Source: Chloroflexota bacterium (lineage in GTDB: Bacteria > Chloroflexota > Anaerolineae > Aggregatilineales > Phototrophicaceae). From it: a stretch of 43,503 nt of DNA. A program made the translations under genes and the position numbers. The DNA lies in assembly GCA_011523705.1 (NCBI GenBank), contig WTGC01000059.1:1-43503 (forward strand). Reading direction: 5' to 3'. Positions within the stretch are counted from its first letter, which is position 1. The number at the start of each line of letters is the position of its first letter. Below, in pieces: positions 18,412 through 27,220 of the stretch. The notes under the pieces are model-generated. The model made no database searches. It was given only the letters and a program-made list of their open reading frames with translations, and was not told the origin of the DNA.

Positions 18412-19450
18412 CTCGATGTCGCCGGATAATCTGATCGTTGCCTTGCCGAGCAAAGGCCGTTTGGGGGATGACGCCGATCAATTTCTCAGTCGCGCCGGCC
18501 TGCAGATTTACAAGCCAAATCAGCGCCAGTATACGGCGACCATTCCCAGCTTGCCGGCCGCGGACGTCGTCTATCAGCGTCCACGCGATATCGTCAGCAA
18601 GGTGGCGGAAGGGCTGGCCGATATCGGCGTGACTGGCTTGGATAATGTATTGGAGTATGGCGAAGATTCGGCCGATATCATGGTGATTGACCAGCTAGGC
18701 TTTGGCAAATGCGAATTGCTGCTGGCGGTACCGGATTCCTGGATTGACGTGGCCTCGATCGCCGATCTGGCGGATTTGAGCCTGCGCAATCAAGAGCGCG
18801 GCGCGCAACTGCGCATCGCGACGAAGTACAGCAATCTGGTCAAGAGTTTCATGTATCGGCAAGGGATATCGCATTTTTTGCTGGTGCATGCCGAAGGGGC
18901 GATGGAAGCGGCGCCGCGTATGGGCTACGCGGATTTGATAGCCGACCTATCGGAGACGGGCACGACCTTGCGCGAGAATCAATTGCGGCCGATCGAAGGC
19001 GGCACGATCATCGCCTCGGAAGCGGTCTTGATTGCCAATCGCCGGACGATGCGACAGTCGCAACGCAAGCTGGAAACGCTTCGTGAGATGCTCGAGCTCA
19101 TTGAAGCGCATCGGCGGGCGCGTCAATTTGTATCGCTGCGCGCCAACATCAGCGGCGAATCGGTGGTCGACGTGCAGGGGCGCATCCTCGCCAACCCGGC
19201 CTTAAGCGGCACCAAGGGACCGGGGGTTGTGGCTGTCGCCAGCCCGCCGGGCGCCGAGCAGCGCTGGTTCGAGACCACGCTGCTGGTGCAGTCCGATCTG
19301 ATACACAAGACGATGCAGCACCTGCGCGATCTCGGCGGGACCGACATCATTGTGACGCGCCCCGACTATGTCTTCGATGAAAAGTCGGCGACCTATGATC
19401 GCTTCGAGCGCCTGCTGTTCACCAAGGAAGGAACAATCGGATCAATGTAG
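18404..19450 (+). CDS. hisG: ATP phosphoribosyltransferase (histidine biosynthesis, first step)
   Basis: HisG joins ATP and PRPP to start histidine synthesis. LIVALPSKGRLGDDA opens the protein, DIGVTGLDNVLEYG is the family core, and DLSETGTTLRENQLRPIEGG is the PRPP-binding segment. At 348 aa it is longer than the short form (near 210) and the usual long form (near 300). Residues from about 230 form a C-terminal part ending HLRDLGGTDIIVTRPDYVFDE, resembling the histidine-sensing domain of long HisG. A long form should not need HisZ, which makes the overlapping HisS/HisZ-like gene odd. ATG 18404 overlaps that gene's stop. Confidence 0.9.
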   Translation: MNDSMSPDNLIVALPSKGRLGDDADQFLSRAGLQIYKPNQRQYTATIPSLPAADVVYQRPRDIVSKVAEGLADIGVTGLDNVLEYGEDSADIMVIDQLGFGKCELLLAVPDSWIDVASIADLADLSLRNQERGAQLRIATKYSNLVKSFMYRQGISHFLLVHAEGAMEAAPRMGYADLIADLSETGTTLRENQLRPIEGGTIIASEAVLIANRRTMRQSQRKLETLREMLELIEAHRRARQFVSLRANISGESVVDVQGRILANPALSGTKGPGVVAVASPPGAEQRWFETTLLVQSDLIHKTMQHLRDLGGTDIIVTRPDYVFDEKSATYDRFERLLFTKEGTIGSM

Positions 19451-19471
19451 GGGCGGCTCGGTGAGTCGCCC
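19446..19471. repeat. Dispersed GGGCGA-type palindrome
   Basis: TGTAGGGGCGGCTC and GAGTCGCCC form imperfect inverted arms. It overlaps the last codons and stop of hisG and fills most of the short gap to the next gene. The TGTAG end points left, so this copy is in reverse orientation. Confidence 0.65.
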
Positions 19472-19511
19472 GCAGGACATTACTGATCTTAGCACTCTTG
19501 CAGGGGCGAGT

Positions 19512-20354
19512 ATGAGCACAATCGGCATTATCAATCCGGGCGCGATGGGCATTTCGATCGCGGCGTCGGCGGGGGCGGGCGGTCACGATGTCTATTGGGC
19601 GTCGGCCGGGCGCAGCGCCGACACGCGCCAGCGCGCCGAGGAATACAGTCTGCTTGAAGTTCAGTCATTGGCCGAGCTCTGTACGCTCTGCGAAGTGATA
19701 CTTTGCGTCTGCCCGCCGCACGCCGCCGCGTCGGTGGCGGAGGCTGTGATCGACGCTGGTTTCAGCGGGCTATATTGCGATGGGAACGCCATCGCGCCCG
19801 GGCAAACGCAGCGAATCGGCGAGCGCCTGGCGGCCGCGTGCATCGACTTCGTCGATGGCAGCATCATTGGTCCGCCGGCTTGGGATGCGGGCAGCACGCG
19901 CTTTTATTTGTCGGGACCGTCGGCGGCGCAAATCGCCAGTCTCTTCGCGGGCTCGCTGGCGGAGGCGGTCGTGATCGGCGACGAGATCGGCAAGGCGTCG
20001 GCGCTGAAGATGGTGTTCGCGGCGCAGACCAAGGGTTTCACCGCTTTGCTGTCGGCGATTCAGGGCGCGGCCGAGCAATTGGGCGTGCGCGCCGATCTGG
20101 ATCGGGAGTGGGCGCGGCGGGATCCGGCGGTGGCGGCGCAGCGCGTCAATCAGGTGCGGGGCGTCACCGGGAAAGCCTGGCGCTTCGCTGGCGAAATGCA
20201 GGAGATCGCGGCGACATTCGAATCGGCCGGGATGCCGCCGGGATTCTTTGAGGCGGCGCATGATATCTATCAGCGCATGGCGCGCTTCAAGGACGCGGAG
20301 GAATTGCCGGCGCTTGAGGATGTGCTGGCGGCGCTAACTGCGGCTGGCGACTAA
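19512..20354 (+). CDS. 6-phosphogluconate-dehydrogenase-like NAD(P)-binding protein with DUF1932 C-terminus
   Basis: This 280-aa protein has a Rossmann start (IGIINPGAMGISIAASAG) and VLCVCPPHAAASVAEAV-like spacing found in beta-hydroxyacid dehydrogenases. The second half has GPPAWDAGSTRFYLSGP and the EIGKASALKMVFAAQTKGFTAL helix, matching the DUF1932 group. The lysine in KASALKM is at the family's catalytic-lysine region. The substrate is unknown. ATG 19512 with GGGGCGAG upstream is chosen; the longer open frame from 19368 only overlaps hisG. It ends 3 nt from the convergent phosphatase gene. Confidence 0.8.
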   Translation: MSTIGIINPGAMGISIAASAGAGGHDVYWASAGRSADTRQRAEEYSLLEVQSLAELCTLCEVILCVCPPHAAASVAEAVIDAGFSGLYCDGNAIAPGQTQRIGERLAAACIDFVDGSIIGPPAWDAGSTRFYLSGPSAAQIASLFAGSLAEAVVIGDEIGKASALKMVFAAQTKGFTALLSAIQGAAEQLGVRADLDREWARRDPAVAAQRVNQVRGVTGKAWRFAGEMQEIAATFESAGMPPGFFEAAHDIYQRMARFKDAEELPALEDVLAALTAAGD

Positions 20355-20357
20355 ATG

Positions 20358-21137
20358 TCACAGTGCCTCAATCAACTCAGGCAGCCCCGCGAAAACCATA
20401 TCCGGCTGCACTTCACTTTGCCCTAAACTCTCGGCGGTTTCCACGCCGGTCATCACGAGCGCGGTTTTGATGCCGAGAGCCTGCGCGCCGGCGATATCGG
20501 TGCCAATGCGGTCGCCGATCATCAGCGTTTCTTCGGGGCAGGCGTCTAGCTGACCAAGCGCGGCGTCGAACATGCCGCGTTCCGGTTTGCCGATGATGGT
20601 GGGCGACTGACCGGTGGCCGCTTCGATCAGAGCGATGATGCTGCCCGCTCCTGGAACCAGTCCCTCCGGCGCAGGGAACGAGGGATCCGGATTGGTGCCG
20701 ATGAATCGCGCTCCCGCTCGAATCAAAAGGGTCGCCGTCCGCGCCTTTTCGTAAGTGAGGTCGAAGTCAATGCCGCAGACGACCGCCTCAGCGCAAACGT
20801 CGACCAGTTTGAAGCCGGCTTCCGACAGCATGCGCTTTAAGCCAGCGCCGCCGAGGACATGCATGCGTGTGCCGACTGGGTAGCGCGTCCCCAAATAGCT
20901 AACGGTTGCTGTACCGCTGGTGACGATATGCCGAGGTTGGACGCCGGCGACGCCCATGCTGGCGAGCTTGTCCACGTAGTCACCCTGCGTTCGACTGCTG
21001 TTGTTTGTGGCGAGGACGAAATCCAGCTCGCGCTCAAACAGCAGGTCGAAGAAGTCTCTCATGCCGGGCAGCGCTTGCGACCCGCGCCAAAGCACGCCGT
21101 CCATGTCTGAGATGATGGCTTTGATCTGGTGGGACAA
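20358..21137 (-). CDS. HAD-superfamily phosphatase, NagD-like
   Basis: This is a phosphatase of the NagD / 4-nitrophenyl-phosphatase group, 259 aa. Motif I is AIISDMDGVLWRG, motif II is LATNNSS, and motif IV is ETLMIGDRIGTDIAGAQALG, with the catalytic aspartates in DMDG. The cap region between them is of the C2 type. The start codon appears to be TTG at 21137 (SHQIKAIISDMDG), supported by AAAGGA 8-9 nt upstream; no ATG precedes motif I. It is the last gene of the minus-strand replication-linked run. The natural substrate cannot be told. Confidence 0.9.
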   Translation of the reverse strand: MSHQIKAIISDMDGVLWRGSQALPGMRDFFDLLFERELDFVLATNNSSRTQGDYVDKLASMGVAGVQPRHIVTSGTATVSYLGTRYPVGTRMHVLGGAGLKRMLSEAGFKLVDVCAEAVVCGIDFDLTYEKARTATLLIRAGARFIGTNPDPSFPAPEGLVPGAGSIIALIEAATGQSPTIIGKPERGMFDAALGQLDACPEETLMIGDRIGTDIAGAQALGIKTALVMTGVETAESLGQSEVQPDMVFAGLPELIEAL

Positions 21138-21216
21138 GCGGAGCGTCCTTTCGCCGGCTAAACCGCGAAGTATTCTAGCGCATCTCGTCGATGGCGAAAG
21201 GCTGCTGTTGGCGAGC

Positions 21217-22197
21217 TTATTTCAGACGGTCCAGGGTACCCTGTTCCAAGGCGTGAAGATGCTGCTGTTCCTGCGCCTGCAGCAAGCTCGCGAGCCGCGG
21301 ATATCCCTGCTCGTATTCGCGCGACCATTCGATGGCGAAGTCGCCTTGGCGGATTTCGTCCAGGGTCGCCTCCATCAAGCCTTCCAGTTTCAAGTCCTTG
21401 AAGCGATGCAAGCGGCTGAAAATGCCGTATTGCCCGGTTAATGAAGACAAGCGCAGCGCGGGCAGCAAGCCCATCTGTGAAACGCGCGAGAGATAATCGG
21501 TGAACTCGCCGCTGATGATCAGATCGAGCATGACCGCTTCCGGCGGGTAGCCCAATTCCAGCAGCACGGCGGCCGCGGTGGTCATGACGTGGTGAAAGGC
21601 GGGCAAGATCGCCTGCTGCACGAACAGATCCAACTGGGATTCTTGTTCCATTGAGATTTCAATCGCGCCGGCCTGCAGGCTGCCCATGGCTTTGGCGAGC
21701 GCCAGCAGAGATTCCAGCGTGCTGCCGGTCGCGTCTTGCCCGACGCCGACAAAGCTGTAGAAGCCGCTGCCGTCTAGATAGCGCGAGCGAACCGCTGCCC
21801 CGATCGTGCGCGGCGCGATCATGCCGACATCGACGAACGGGGGCGGCTCGACGAAGCCGAAGGCGATGTTGTAGCCGCTGGCGAATACCAGCAGATGTCC
21901 TCGCTGGAGATAAGGTGAAATCCGCTCGAGATAAACTTCGGGCGCCACTTCATCCGGCAGGAAGAGCATCAGGATGTGGCAGCGCGGGATCACCTTTTCG
22001 ATGTCTTGCGGCTCGAAGCCGTCTTCGCGCGCGTGGTCGCGCGTCTCATCCTCGCGCAGGCCGACAAGCACGCGGATGCTGGAATCGCGGAGGTTATTGG
22101 CGACGGGTCTTCCCAGGTTGCCAAAGCCAATGATGCCCACCGTCTTGCCGCTCAAGACATTGAGATTGGCCTCAGTTTCACGATAGATCGTCGCCAT
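21217..22197 (-). CDS. Ketol-acid reductoisomerase-like protein lacking catalytic residues
   Basis: The 326-aa chain follows class I KARI from end to end: VGIIGFGNLGRPVANNLRDS (Rossmann), VGLRED, LPDEVAPEVYLERISPYL, YQDATG-like GQDATGS, and the C-terminal knotted helical part ending with GDFAIEWSREYEQGYPRL. Key KARI sites differ. The catalytic histidine of AHGFNI is serine (FASGYNI, S107), APKGPGH is APRTIGA, and the metal-binding DLFGEQ is DLFVQQ (Q194). It therefore probably does not make branched-chain amino acids. It may be another reductase or a pseudo-enzyme. No ilv genes are near. Confidence 0.75.
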   Translation of the reverse strand: MATIYRETEANLNVLSGKTVGIIGFGNLGRPVANNLRDSSIRVLVGLREDETRDHAREDGFEPQDIEKVIPRCHILMLFLPDEVAPEVYLERISPYLQRGHLLVFASGYNIAFGFVEPPPFVDVGMIAPRTIGAAVRSRYLDGSGFYSFVGVGQDATGSTLESLLALAKAMGSLQAGAIEISMEQESQLDLFVQQAILPAFHHVMTTAAAVLLELGYPPEAVMLDLIISGEFTDYLSRVSQMGLLPALRLSSLTGQYGIFSRLHRFKDLKLEGLMEATLDEIRQGDFAIEWSREYEQGYPRLASLLQAQEQQHLHALEQGTLDRLK

Positions 22198-22228
22198 AGC
22201 CTCATCCCGCCAATCCAGGTTGCGCGCT

Positions 22229-23086
22229 TCAGCCGACTTGCTTGCGCCACAACTCCATATCCTTGCCGTTGCGAAAAAAACCGTAGCGTTCGTATAGTCG
22301 CTGCGATGGCAGATTGCTCAATTGCGTATTTACGGAGAGTTCCTCCAAGTTCCACTGGCGGAATTCTGCCAGAAGCTGCTCTATGAGCGCGGAGGCGATT
22401 CCCTGGCGTTGATATGCCGGATGCACCGCCAGGCGGGCGAGATGCCCCAGTCCCTCTAGGCGCGTGCTCAGCTGATAGGCGATTAATTCGTCATCGATCG
22501 TGGCGACGGTTGCGCTGGTTGCGCAGCGAATGGCTTGCCAAATATCGTGTTCCGCCAGCTGCCAGGGCGCGTCAAACGCCAGGCGGTCGATCATCATGAT
22601 GCCATCGACGTCTCGCTGATCGGCCGCTCGAATGCGCGCGGAATGCTCGGGCGCCGCCCGCGGTCGATGGCCGATATGATTCATGGTGATGACATCGTCT
22701 TCGAGGCTGAAACCGCGCTCGCTCAGGTAGGTGGGCAGCCAGTTGGTGATCATAAGAACCACGATATTGTTGATTCCCAAGGCGGGGCAGCGGGCTTCGG
22801 CGGCTTCGCAGAGCTCCCGCACGACCAAGCCAGGCATCCTGCCATCACGAATGCCGAGCAGGCGAATCCAACTCCAGCCGTCTATTGGCAGCGAAAGTCC
22901 CAGATAGCCGACCAATTGGTCACCGTGCCAGGCGAGCAAGACATCGCCCATTTCGCCGTCGAGCCATTGGTCCGTTTCGTACCAGTCCAGGTGTTTGTGC
23001 GCCCATTGGCTGTGCCAGGCGAGATCGAGCAGCGCGCTGCGGTGTCGGCGCTCATAAGCGCTAATCTTCAAGCGCGTGCCCAGCAT
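22229..23086 (-). CDS. GNAT-family acetyltransferase
   Basis: The C-terminal half has the acetyl-CoA site LARLAVHPAYQRQGIASALIEQLL (about residues 210-235), with Q/RxxGxA. The N-terminal half looks like a second, decayed GNAT fold, as seen in two-domain members of 285 aa. Its ATG shares a base with the stop of the upstream ATPase gene (TGATG), so translation is probably coupled. The substrate is unknown; a protein N-terminus or a small amine are both possible. Confidence 0.8.
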   Translation of the reverse strand: MLGTRLKISAYERRHRSALLDLAWHSQWAHKHLDWYETDQWLDGEMGDVLLAWHGDQLVGYLGLSLPIDGWSWIRLLGIRDGRMPGLVVRELCEAAEARCPALGINNIVVLMITNWLPTYLSERGFSLEDDVITMNHIGHRPRAAPEHSARIRAADQRDVDGIMMIDRLAFDAPWQLAEHDIWQAIRCATSATVATIDDELIAYQLSTRLEGLGHLARLAVHPAYQRQGIASALIEQLLAEFRQWNLEELSVNTQLSNLPSQRLYERYGFFRNGKDMELWRKQVG

Positions 23087-24519
23087 CAGGACTGCGTCTT
23101 CATCCGCTTGACGTAGCTGCCGACCGGGTCCAGGTCAAACCATTTGCAGAGCCGCCGATCAAACAGGCGGGTGGCGAGGCGGGGCGAATCTTCCTCGATC
23201 ATTTGCCTGGTTTCGGATGTAGTGAAGACTGTTGGACGTTTGGAGAGATAGCGATAGTCGATGATTTGAAACAGTTTTTCCTTGGACCAGGACGTCGCGT
23301 TAGTCAGGCTCAGGTCATCCAGAACCAATATCGGAATGCCGAGAATATCCTGGAAGCGCTTATCGAAGCGCGAACGGGACTGGGGATCAAAGGCTTGTCT
23401 CAGATAATCCAGTAAATCAGGCGCGGTGGTGAACATGACATCCTTGCCGCGTTCATTGAGATCATTGGCGATGGACGCGGCCAGGTGCGTCTTGCCCGAT
23501 CCGTAGTCGCCCAGGAAGCACAGCCATCCCTGCGGCTCCTGCGCCCAAGTTCGCGCCATGCGCAAGCCGGTTTTCAAGCTGGCTTTCTCATCATTGTCCA
23601 AGCTCTCCGCTTCGAAAGTATCGAAGCGCATTTCCTGGTAAAGTCGCAGGTCGTTAAAACGCATGTCGAGCGACTGAGTGCGCGCGACTCGGCGATAATC
23701 CGGCGCGTTGATCCGGATGTGCTTGACGATTTCGCCTTGCATCATGCGGCTGCTGATGCGCGGATCGAGGTCGTCGAAGGGCGTGTTGGTGGTGACAACT
23801 GTCGGCAGCTGATTGACATGGCGGAAGTTCAGCAACTGGAACAGCTTCTCCTTCGCCCAGCCGCTGGGATTCTCCACGCCCAGGTCATCGAGAACCAGGA
23901 GAGGCACGTTGCGTATGCGCTCGAAATAGGCGTCATAGGAGGCTTCGCTTTCGGAACCAAAGGTGGCGCGCAGCAGGTCGAGAAGATCGGGCGCGGTGAT
24001 GAATATGACTTGCTCGCCGTAGAGCTCCAAACGCGAATTGGCGATGGCAACAGCCAGGTGAGTCTTGCCAGAACCGTAAGGTCCTTCATATACAAGCCAG
24101 CCAATCGGTTTTTCCGCATAGCCTTCCGCGATCGATTTCGCGTTGTAGAGAGAGGTCACGTTGATTGGCGTATAGCTGCCGCCGAGGTGGCTGACTCTGA
24201 AGTTTTCGAAGGTCTTGTCACGGTAGCCGTCGAGATTGCCGAAGCGGCGCAGGCGTTCGTGCATTTCCCGGTCGTCTTCGACGGGATGATTCGGGCAGCG
24301 CTGAAAGCGGCCGAAGCGCGGGTCGGTCAGCGGAACGTCGAGCGTATAGACGCCTTTGCCGTCGCAGAGCGGGCAGGGAAGATCGCGATTTTCCGGATCG
24401 TAGCAGACGACGTCAATTGAATATGCCGGTTCTTCGTCCGTCCGATGGCTTGATGTCGGCGTTCCGTTATCTTGACCGGCTAGGTTTGCGTCGTCCAAGG
24501 CGTCGCCCAGGTTTCTCAC
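23086..24519 (-). CDS. Tandem DnaC/DnaI-like double AAA+ ATPase (putative helicase loader)
   Basis: Two DnaC-type ATPase domains lie in one 477-aa chain. Domain 1 has Walker A GPYGSGKT (146-153), Walker B LLVLDD (207-212), sensor VVTTN (241) and an RISSRM arginine box (254-259). Domain 2 has GDYGSGKT (337-344), ILVLDD (397-402), VFTTS (431) and RLATRL (447-452). A zinc-finger-like C49-x2-C52 and C75-x2-H78 precedes them. Usual loaders have one AAA+ domain of about 250 aa. GTG 24519 is chosen since AGGAAGGACGGAG precedes it; it overlaps the DnaD-like gene by 53 nt. The neighbours dnaB and dnaD-like support helicase loading. Confidence 0.85.
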   Translation of the reverse strand: MRNLGDALDDANLAGQDNGTPTSSHRTDEEPAYSIDVVCYDPENRDLPCPLCDGKGVYTLDVPLTDPRFGRFQRCPNHPVEDDREMHERLRRFGNLDGYRDKTFENFRVSHLGGSYTPINVTSLYNAKSIAEGYAEKPIGWLVYEGPYGSGKTHLAVAIANSRLELYGEQVIFITAPDLLDLLRATFGSESEASYDAYFERIRNVPLLVLDDLGVENPSGWAKEKLFQLLNFRHVNQLPTVVTTNTPFDDLDPRISSRMMQGEIVKHIRINAPDYRRVARTQSLDMRFNDLRLYQEMRFDTFEAESLDNDEKASLKTGLRMARTWAQEPQGWLCFLGDYGSGKTHLAASIANDLNERGKDVMFTTAPDLLDYLRQAFDPQSRSRFDKRFQDILGIPILVLDDLSLTNATSWSKEKLFQIIDYRYLSKRPTVFTTSETRQMIEEDSPRLATRLFDRRLCKWFDLDPVGSYVKRMKTQS

Positions 24520-25150
24520 GGCTCCGTCCTTCCTGCTGCCATCTATCGAGAATCGCGCGGATATAACGCCAGTTCCGTTTGTTGCCTTCGACCGCCAGGC
24601 GCATCGCCTCTTCAATCCAGCCCGGCGGATAAACCTCCTCCGCCTCCTTGAGCGCATCGACGATCATCGGTGTCAACACGCCGATATTGTCTTCGTAAAG
24701 ACCGAAAACTAAGGGCCGCGGTGGCAGAAGTTCGATCTCGCCCTGCGCGGACGGGCGCCACTCGCCCGCCAGAATCCGCTGCTGCAGCGCTCGGCCAGCG
24801 GCGTCAGCGCCGGTGTAGTAGCGCTTGGCCTCGCCCCTGACATGAACTTCCGACATCAGCAGCGTCCCGCGAGCCAGCATCTTTTCCAGCCCGCGCCGCA
24901 GCGCCGCCCGGGCGTCAGCGGATTCATCACAGATGGCGAGCCCGCGCATGAGCGGCTCTTCGGTGAGGAACTCGTCAAAGCGCAGGAAGCGGTAATCGCC
25001 CTCCTTTTGCTGCAGCGCCGCCAGGCAGAATATGGTCAGCTTGAGCTCGGCCAGATCGTCAATCAAAGGCAGGAGTTGGCTGAAGAAGTCGGCCGGCAGC
25101 GCGACCGGCTCTTTACTGTGAACGAGATTCTTGCCATTCTTCACAGCCAT
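24467..25150 (-). CDS. DnaD-like primosome protein
   Basis: This 227-aa protein has a winged-helix-like N-terminal half. Its C-terminal DnaD/DnaB_2 domain (about residues 145-205) has LYEDNIGVLTPMIVDALKEAEEVYP and WIEEAMRLAVEGNKRNWRYIRAIL, which carry the family's YxxxxGxxT and NKRNWxY motifs. In firmicutes DnaD bridges DnaA and the DnaB-DnaI helicase-loading step. Here it lies between dnaB and the double AAA+ gene. The start is ATG 25150, 5 nt after the dnaB stop; the TTG at 25159 is less likely. The basic C-terminal tail (KPGRRLGRRKPSRSR) may contact DNA. Confidence 0.88.
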   Translation of the reverse strand: MAVKNGKNLVHSKEPVALPADFFSQLLPLIDDLAELKLTIFCLAALQQKEGDYRFLRFDEFLTEEPLMRGLAICDESADARAALRRGLEKMLARGTLLMSEVHVRGEAKRYYTGADAAGRALQQRILAGEWRPSAQGEIELLPPRPLVFGLYEDNIGVLTPMIVDALKEAEEVYPPGWIEEAMRLAVEGNKRNWRYIRAILDRWQQEGRSREKPGRRLGRRKPSRSR

Positions 25151-25155
25151 ACGGC

Positions 25156-26529
25156 TCAATCCAGGTTGCTGATGTCAGCGAGGTTCAGATTGACCTTCCT
25201 GACGTCTTTGAAACGGGCATACGATTTCTCAAAATAGAGTTGGACAGAGCCGATTGGTCCGTGACGGTGCTTGGACAGCAAGACGTCGGCTTGATTGGGG
25301 AATTCGGTCGTATCCGGATTGTAGACTTCATCCCGGTACAGGAAAAGCACGGCGTCGGCGTCTTGCTCAATGGTTCCGCTCTCGCGCAGATCAGAAAGCT
25401 GCGGGCGCTTGTCCTGGCGCTGCTCAACCGCGCGCGACAATTGGGCGGTGGAAAGCACGGTGACGTTGAGCTCGCGCGCCAGTTCCTTCAGCGAACGGCT
25501 GATGTAACTGATCTCCTGCACGCGATTGTTCTCGTAGGCACGGCCGGCGGACATCAATTGCATGTAGTCTACCATGACGATATCAAGGCCATATTCGTGC
25601 TGGAGCCGGCGACACTTGGTTCGCATCTCGACCGGCGTGATCGAGGGCGTATCGTCAATGAACAGCGGCAGGTTGGATATGCGCCCGATGGCTTCGGTCA
25701 AGCGCGTGTGCTCGCGCGCTGTAATCCTGGCGGTGCGCAACTGCTGAATGCCGATGCCGGTCTCCATGGAGATCAGGCGCTGGACCATCTGCTCGACGCC
25801 CATTTCCATGGTGAAGATGGCGACGCGGCGGTCTCGGCGCGCGACATTCAAAGCGACCGATAGCATCCAACTCGTCTTGCCCATGCCCGGGCGCCCGGCG
25901 AAGACGATGAGGTCCGATTTCTGAAATCCGCCGAGCAAGCCGTCTAGGTCGTTGAAGCCGGTCGGCATGCCGATCGCGCCGACGCCGATCTCCAGCAGCC
26001 TTTCGAGCTCATCGTAGTATTCGCTGGCGGCTTCTTCGATCGGCACGAACTCGCGCTTCATCTGATTATTGCTGACGGCGAAAAGCGCCTGTTCCGCTTC
26101 GTCAATCACTTTGTCGATGGGCAACTCTTCGTCGAGCGCGAATTGGCGAATGCGGTCCGCGGCTTGAAGCATTTTGCGGCGCGTTGCCGTGCGCGCCACC
26201 ATCTCGCCGTAAACTTCGACGTGGATGGCGGTCGGCGTATTGTTGACCAGGCTGGTCAAATAGGCTTGCCCGCCGACCTCGTCCAGCAAGCCCATGTCTT
26301 GCAACTCGCGCGGGAGCGTCACGTAATCGATGGCGTCATTGCGCTCTTGCAAGCGGCTCAAGGCGTTCCAGATATACTCGTGGCGCTTGATGAAGAAGTC
26401 TTCCGCCTTGAGAAAGGAGGCGACGCTGAGGAATGCTTTCGGCTCGAGGAGAATGGCGCCGAGCAATGCTTGCTCAGCCTCCTGGCTCATTGGCGCTTGC
26501 AGCGGCGTCCGCTGCGCTTGAAGGTCCAC
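25156..26529 (-). CDS. dnaB: Replicative DNA helicase DnaB
   Basis: DnaB is the hexameric helicase at the replication fork. The N-terminal primase-interaction domain (SQEAEQALLGAILLEP onward) is followed by a linker and the RecA-like motor. Walker A is GRPGMGKT (212-219), Walker B lies in DIVMVDYMQLM, and QLSRAVEQRQDKRPQLSDLRESG is the classical DnaB motif. No intein interrupts it. The 457-aa length is typical. The start is GTG at 26529, with GGAAGG upstream. Transcription probably comes from the promoter before the BFN gene, 110 nt of spacer away. Confidence 0.97.
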   Translation of the reverse strand: MDLQAQRTPLQAPMSQEAEQALLGAILLEPKAFLSVASFLKAEDFFIKRHEYIWNALSRLQERNDAIDYVTLPRELQDMGLLDEVGGQAYLTSLVNNTPTAIHVEVYGEMVARTATRRKMLQAADRIRQFALDEELPIDKVIDEAEQALFAVSNNQMKREFVPIEEAASEYYDELERLLEIGVGAIGMPTGFNDLDGLLGGFQKSDLIVFAGRPGMGKTSWMLSVALNVARRDRRVAIFTMEMGVEQMVQRLISMETGIGIQQLRTARITAREHTRLTEAIGRISNLPLFIDDTPSITPVEMRTKCRRLQHEYGLDIVMVDYMQLMSAGRAYENNRVQEISYISRSLKELARELNVTVLSTAQLSRAVEQRQDKRPQLSDLRESGTIEQDADAVLFLYRDEVYNPDTTEFPNQADVLLSKHRHGPIGSVQLYFEKSYARFKDVRKVNLNLADISNLD

Positions 26530-26638
26530 AAAAGGCCTTCCACTGAGGATGACCGACAGCGGTCCCTGTCCGGAGGACGGATCGCGACCGAGGTTCGGAA
26601 ACTCGATTATGGTTTCAGACCGACTCTTGGCCTGAAGA

Positions 26639-27184
26639 CTACTCTTCGTCTTCGAGATCTTCCAGGTTAAGGGTGTCTACGAAATCGGCAAAGGCGCTCA
26701 GTTTGCTTTCGTCGACGCGCTCGCCGCCTTCGCTTCTTTCATGCAGGTCGTCCGCCAGCCCCAGAATCTCCGGCTCGACATTGCGGTCGGGCCGAATGCC
26801 GGCGCGATCCATCACGTTCTTGTCGACATAAATCGGCGCGTTCAAGCGCACGGCCAGGGCGATGGCGTCGCTGGGTCGGGCGTCAATTTCGATTGTATCG
26901 CCGGCGGCGTCGATATTGATCACGGCGAAGAAGACATCTTTGCTCAGGTCGTTGATGTGGATATGGCGCACCGAACCGCCCATTTCCTGGATGGTGGACT
27001 TGAGCAGATCGTGGGTCAGCGGCCGTTCGCGCGCCATACCCTGCAACTCTAACGTGATCGCTTCCGATTCGAATTGGCCAATCCAAATGGGCAAGTACCT
27101 CTCTTCATCAACATCGCGCAGCACGACCAATCGATGTTGCGACATCAGGCTTACCTGTACTCGATCCACGATCATTTCAATCAT
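26639..27184 (-). CDS. Bifunctional nuclease (BFN) domain protein
   Basis: This 181-aa protein has the DUF151/BFN domain over about residues 1-135. Its segments are VVLRDVDEERYLPIWIGQFESEAI, LTHDLLKSTIQEMGG and the signature IDARPSDAIALAVRLNAPIYV. Plant and archaeal members show DNase and RNase activity; the role in bacteria is poorly known. A short acidic tail (NLEDLEDEE) follows. It begins the operon that leads into dnaB and has a strong promoter of its own. Confidence 0.9.
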   Translation of the reverse strand: MIEMIVDRVQVSLMSQHRLVVLRDVDEERYLPIWIGQFESEAITLELQGMARERPLTHDLLKSTIQEMGGSVRHIHINDLSKDVFFAVINIDAAGDTIEIDARPSDAIALAVRLNAPIYVDKNVMDRAGIRPDRNVEPEILGLADDLHERSEGGERVDESKLSAFADFVDTLNLEDLEDEE

Positions 27185-27220
27185 AGTCCGGTCGCCTTAC
27201 TCGAAATCAGTCCAATGCAC

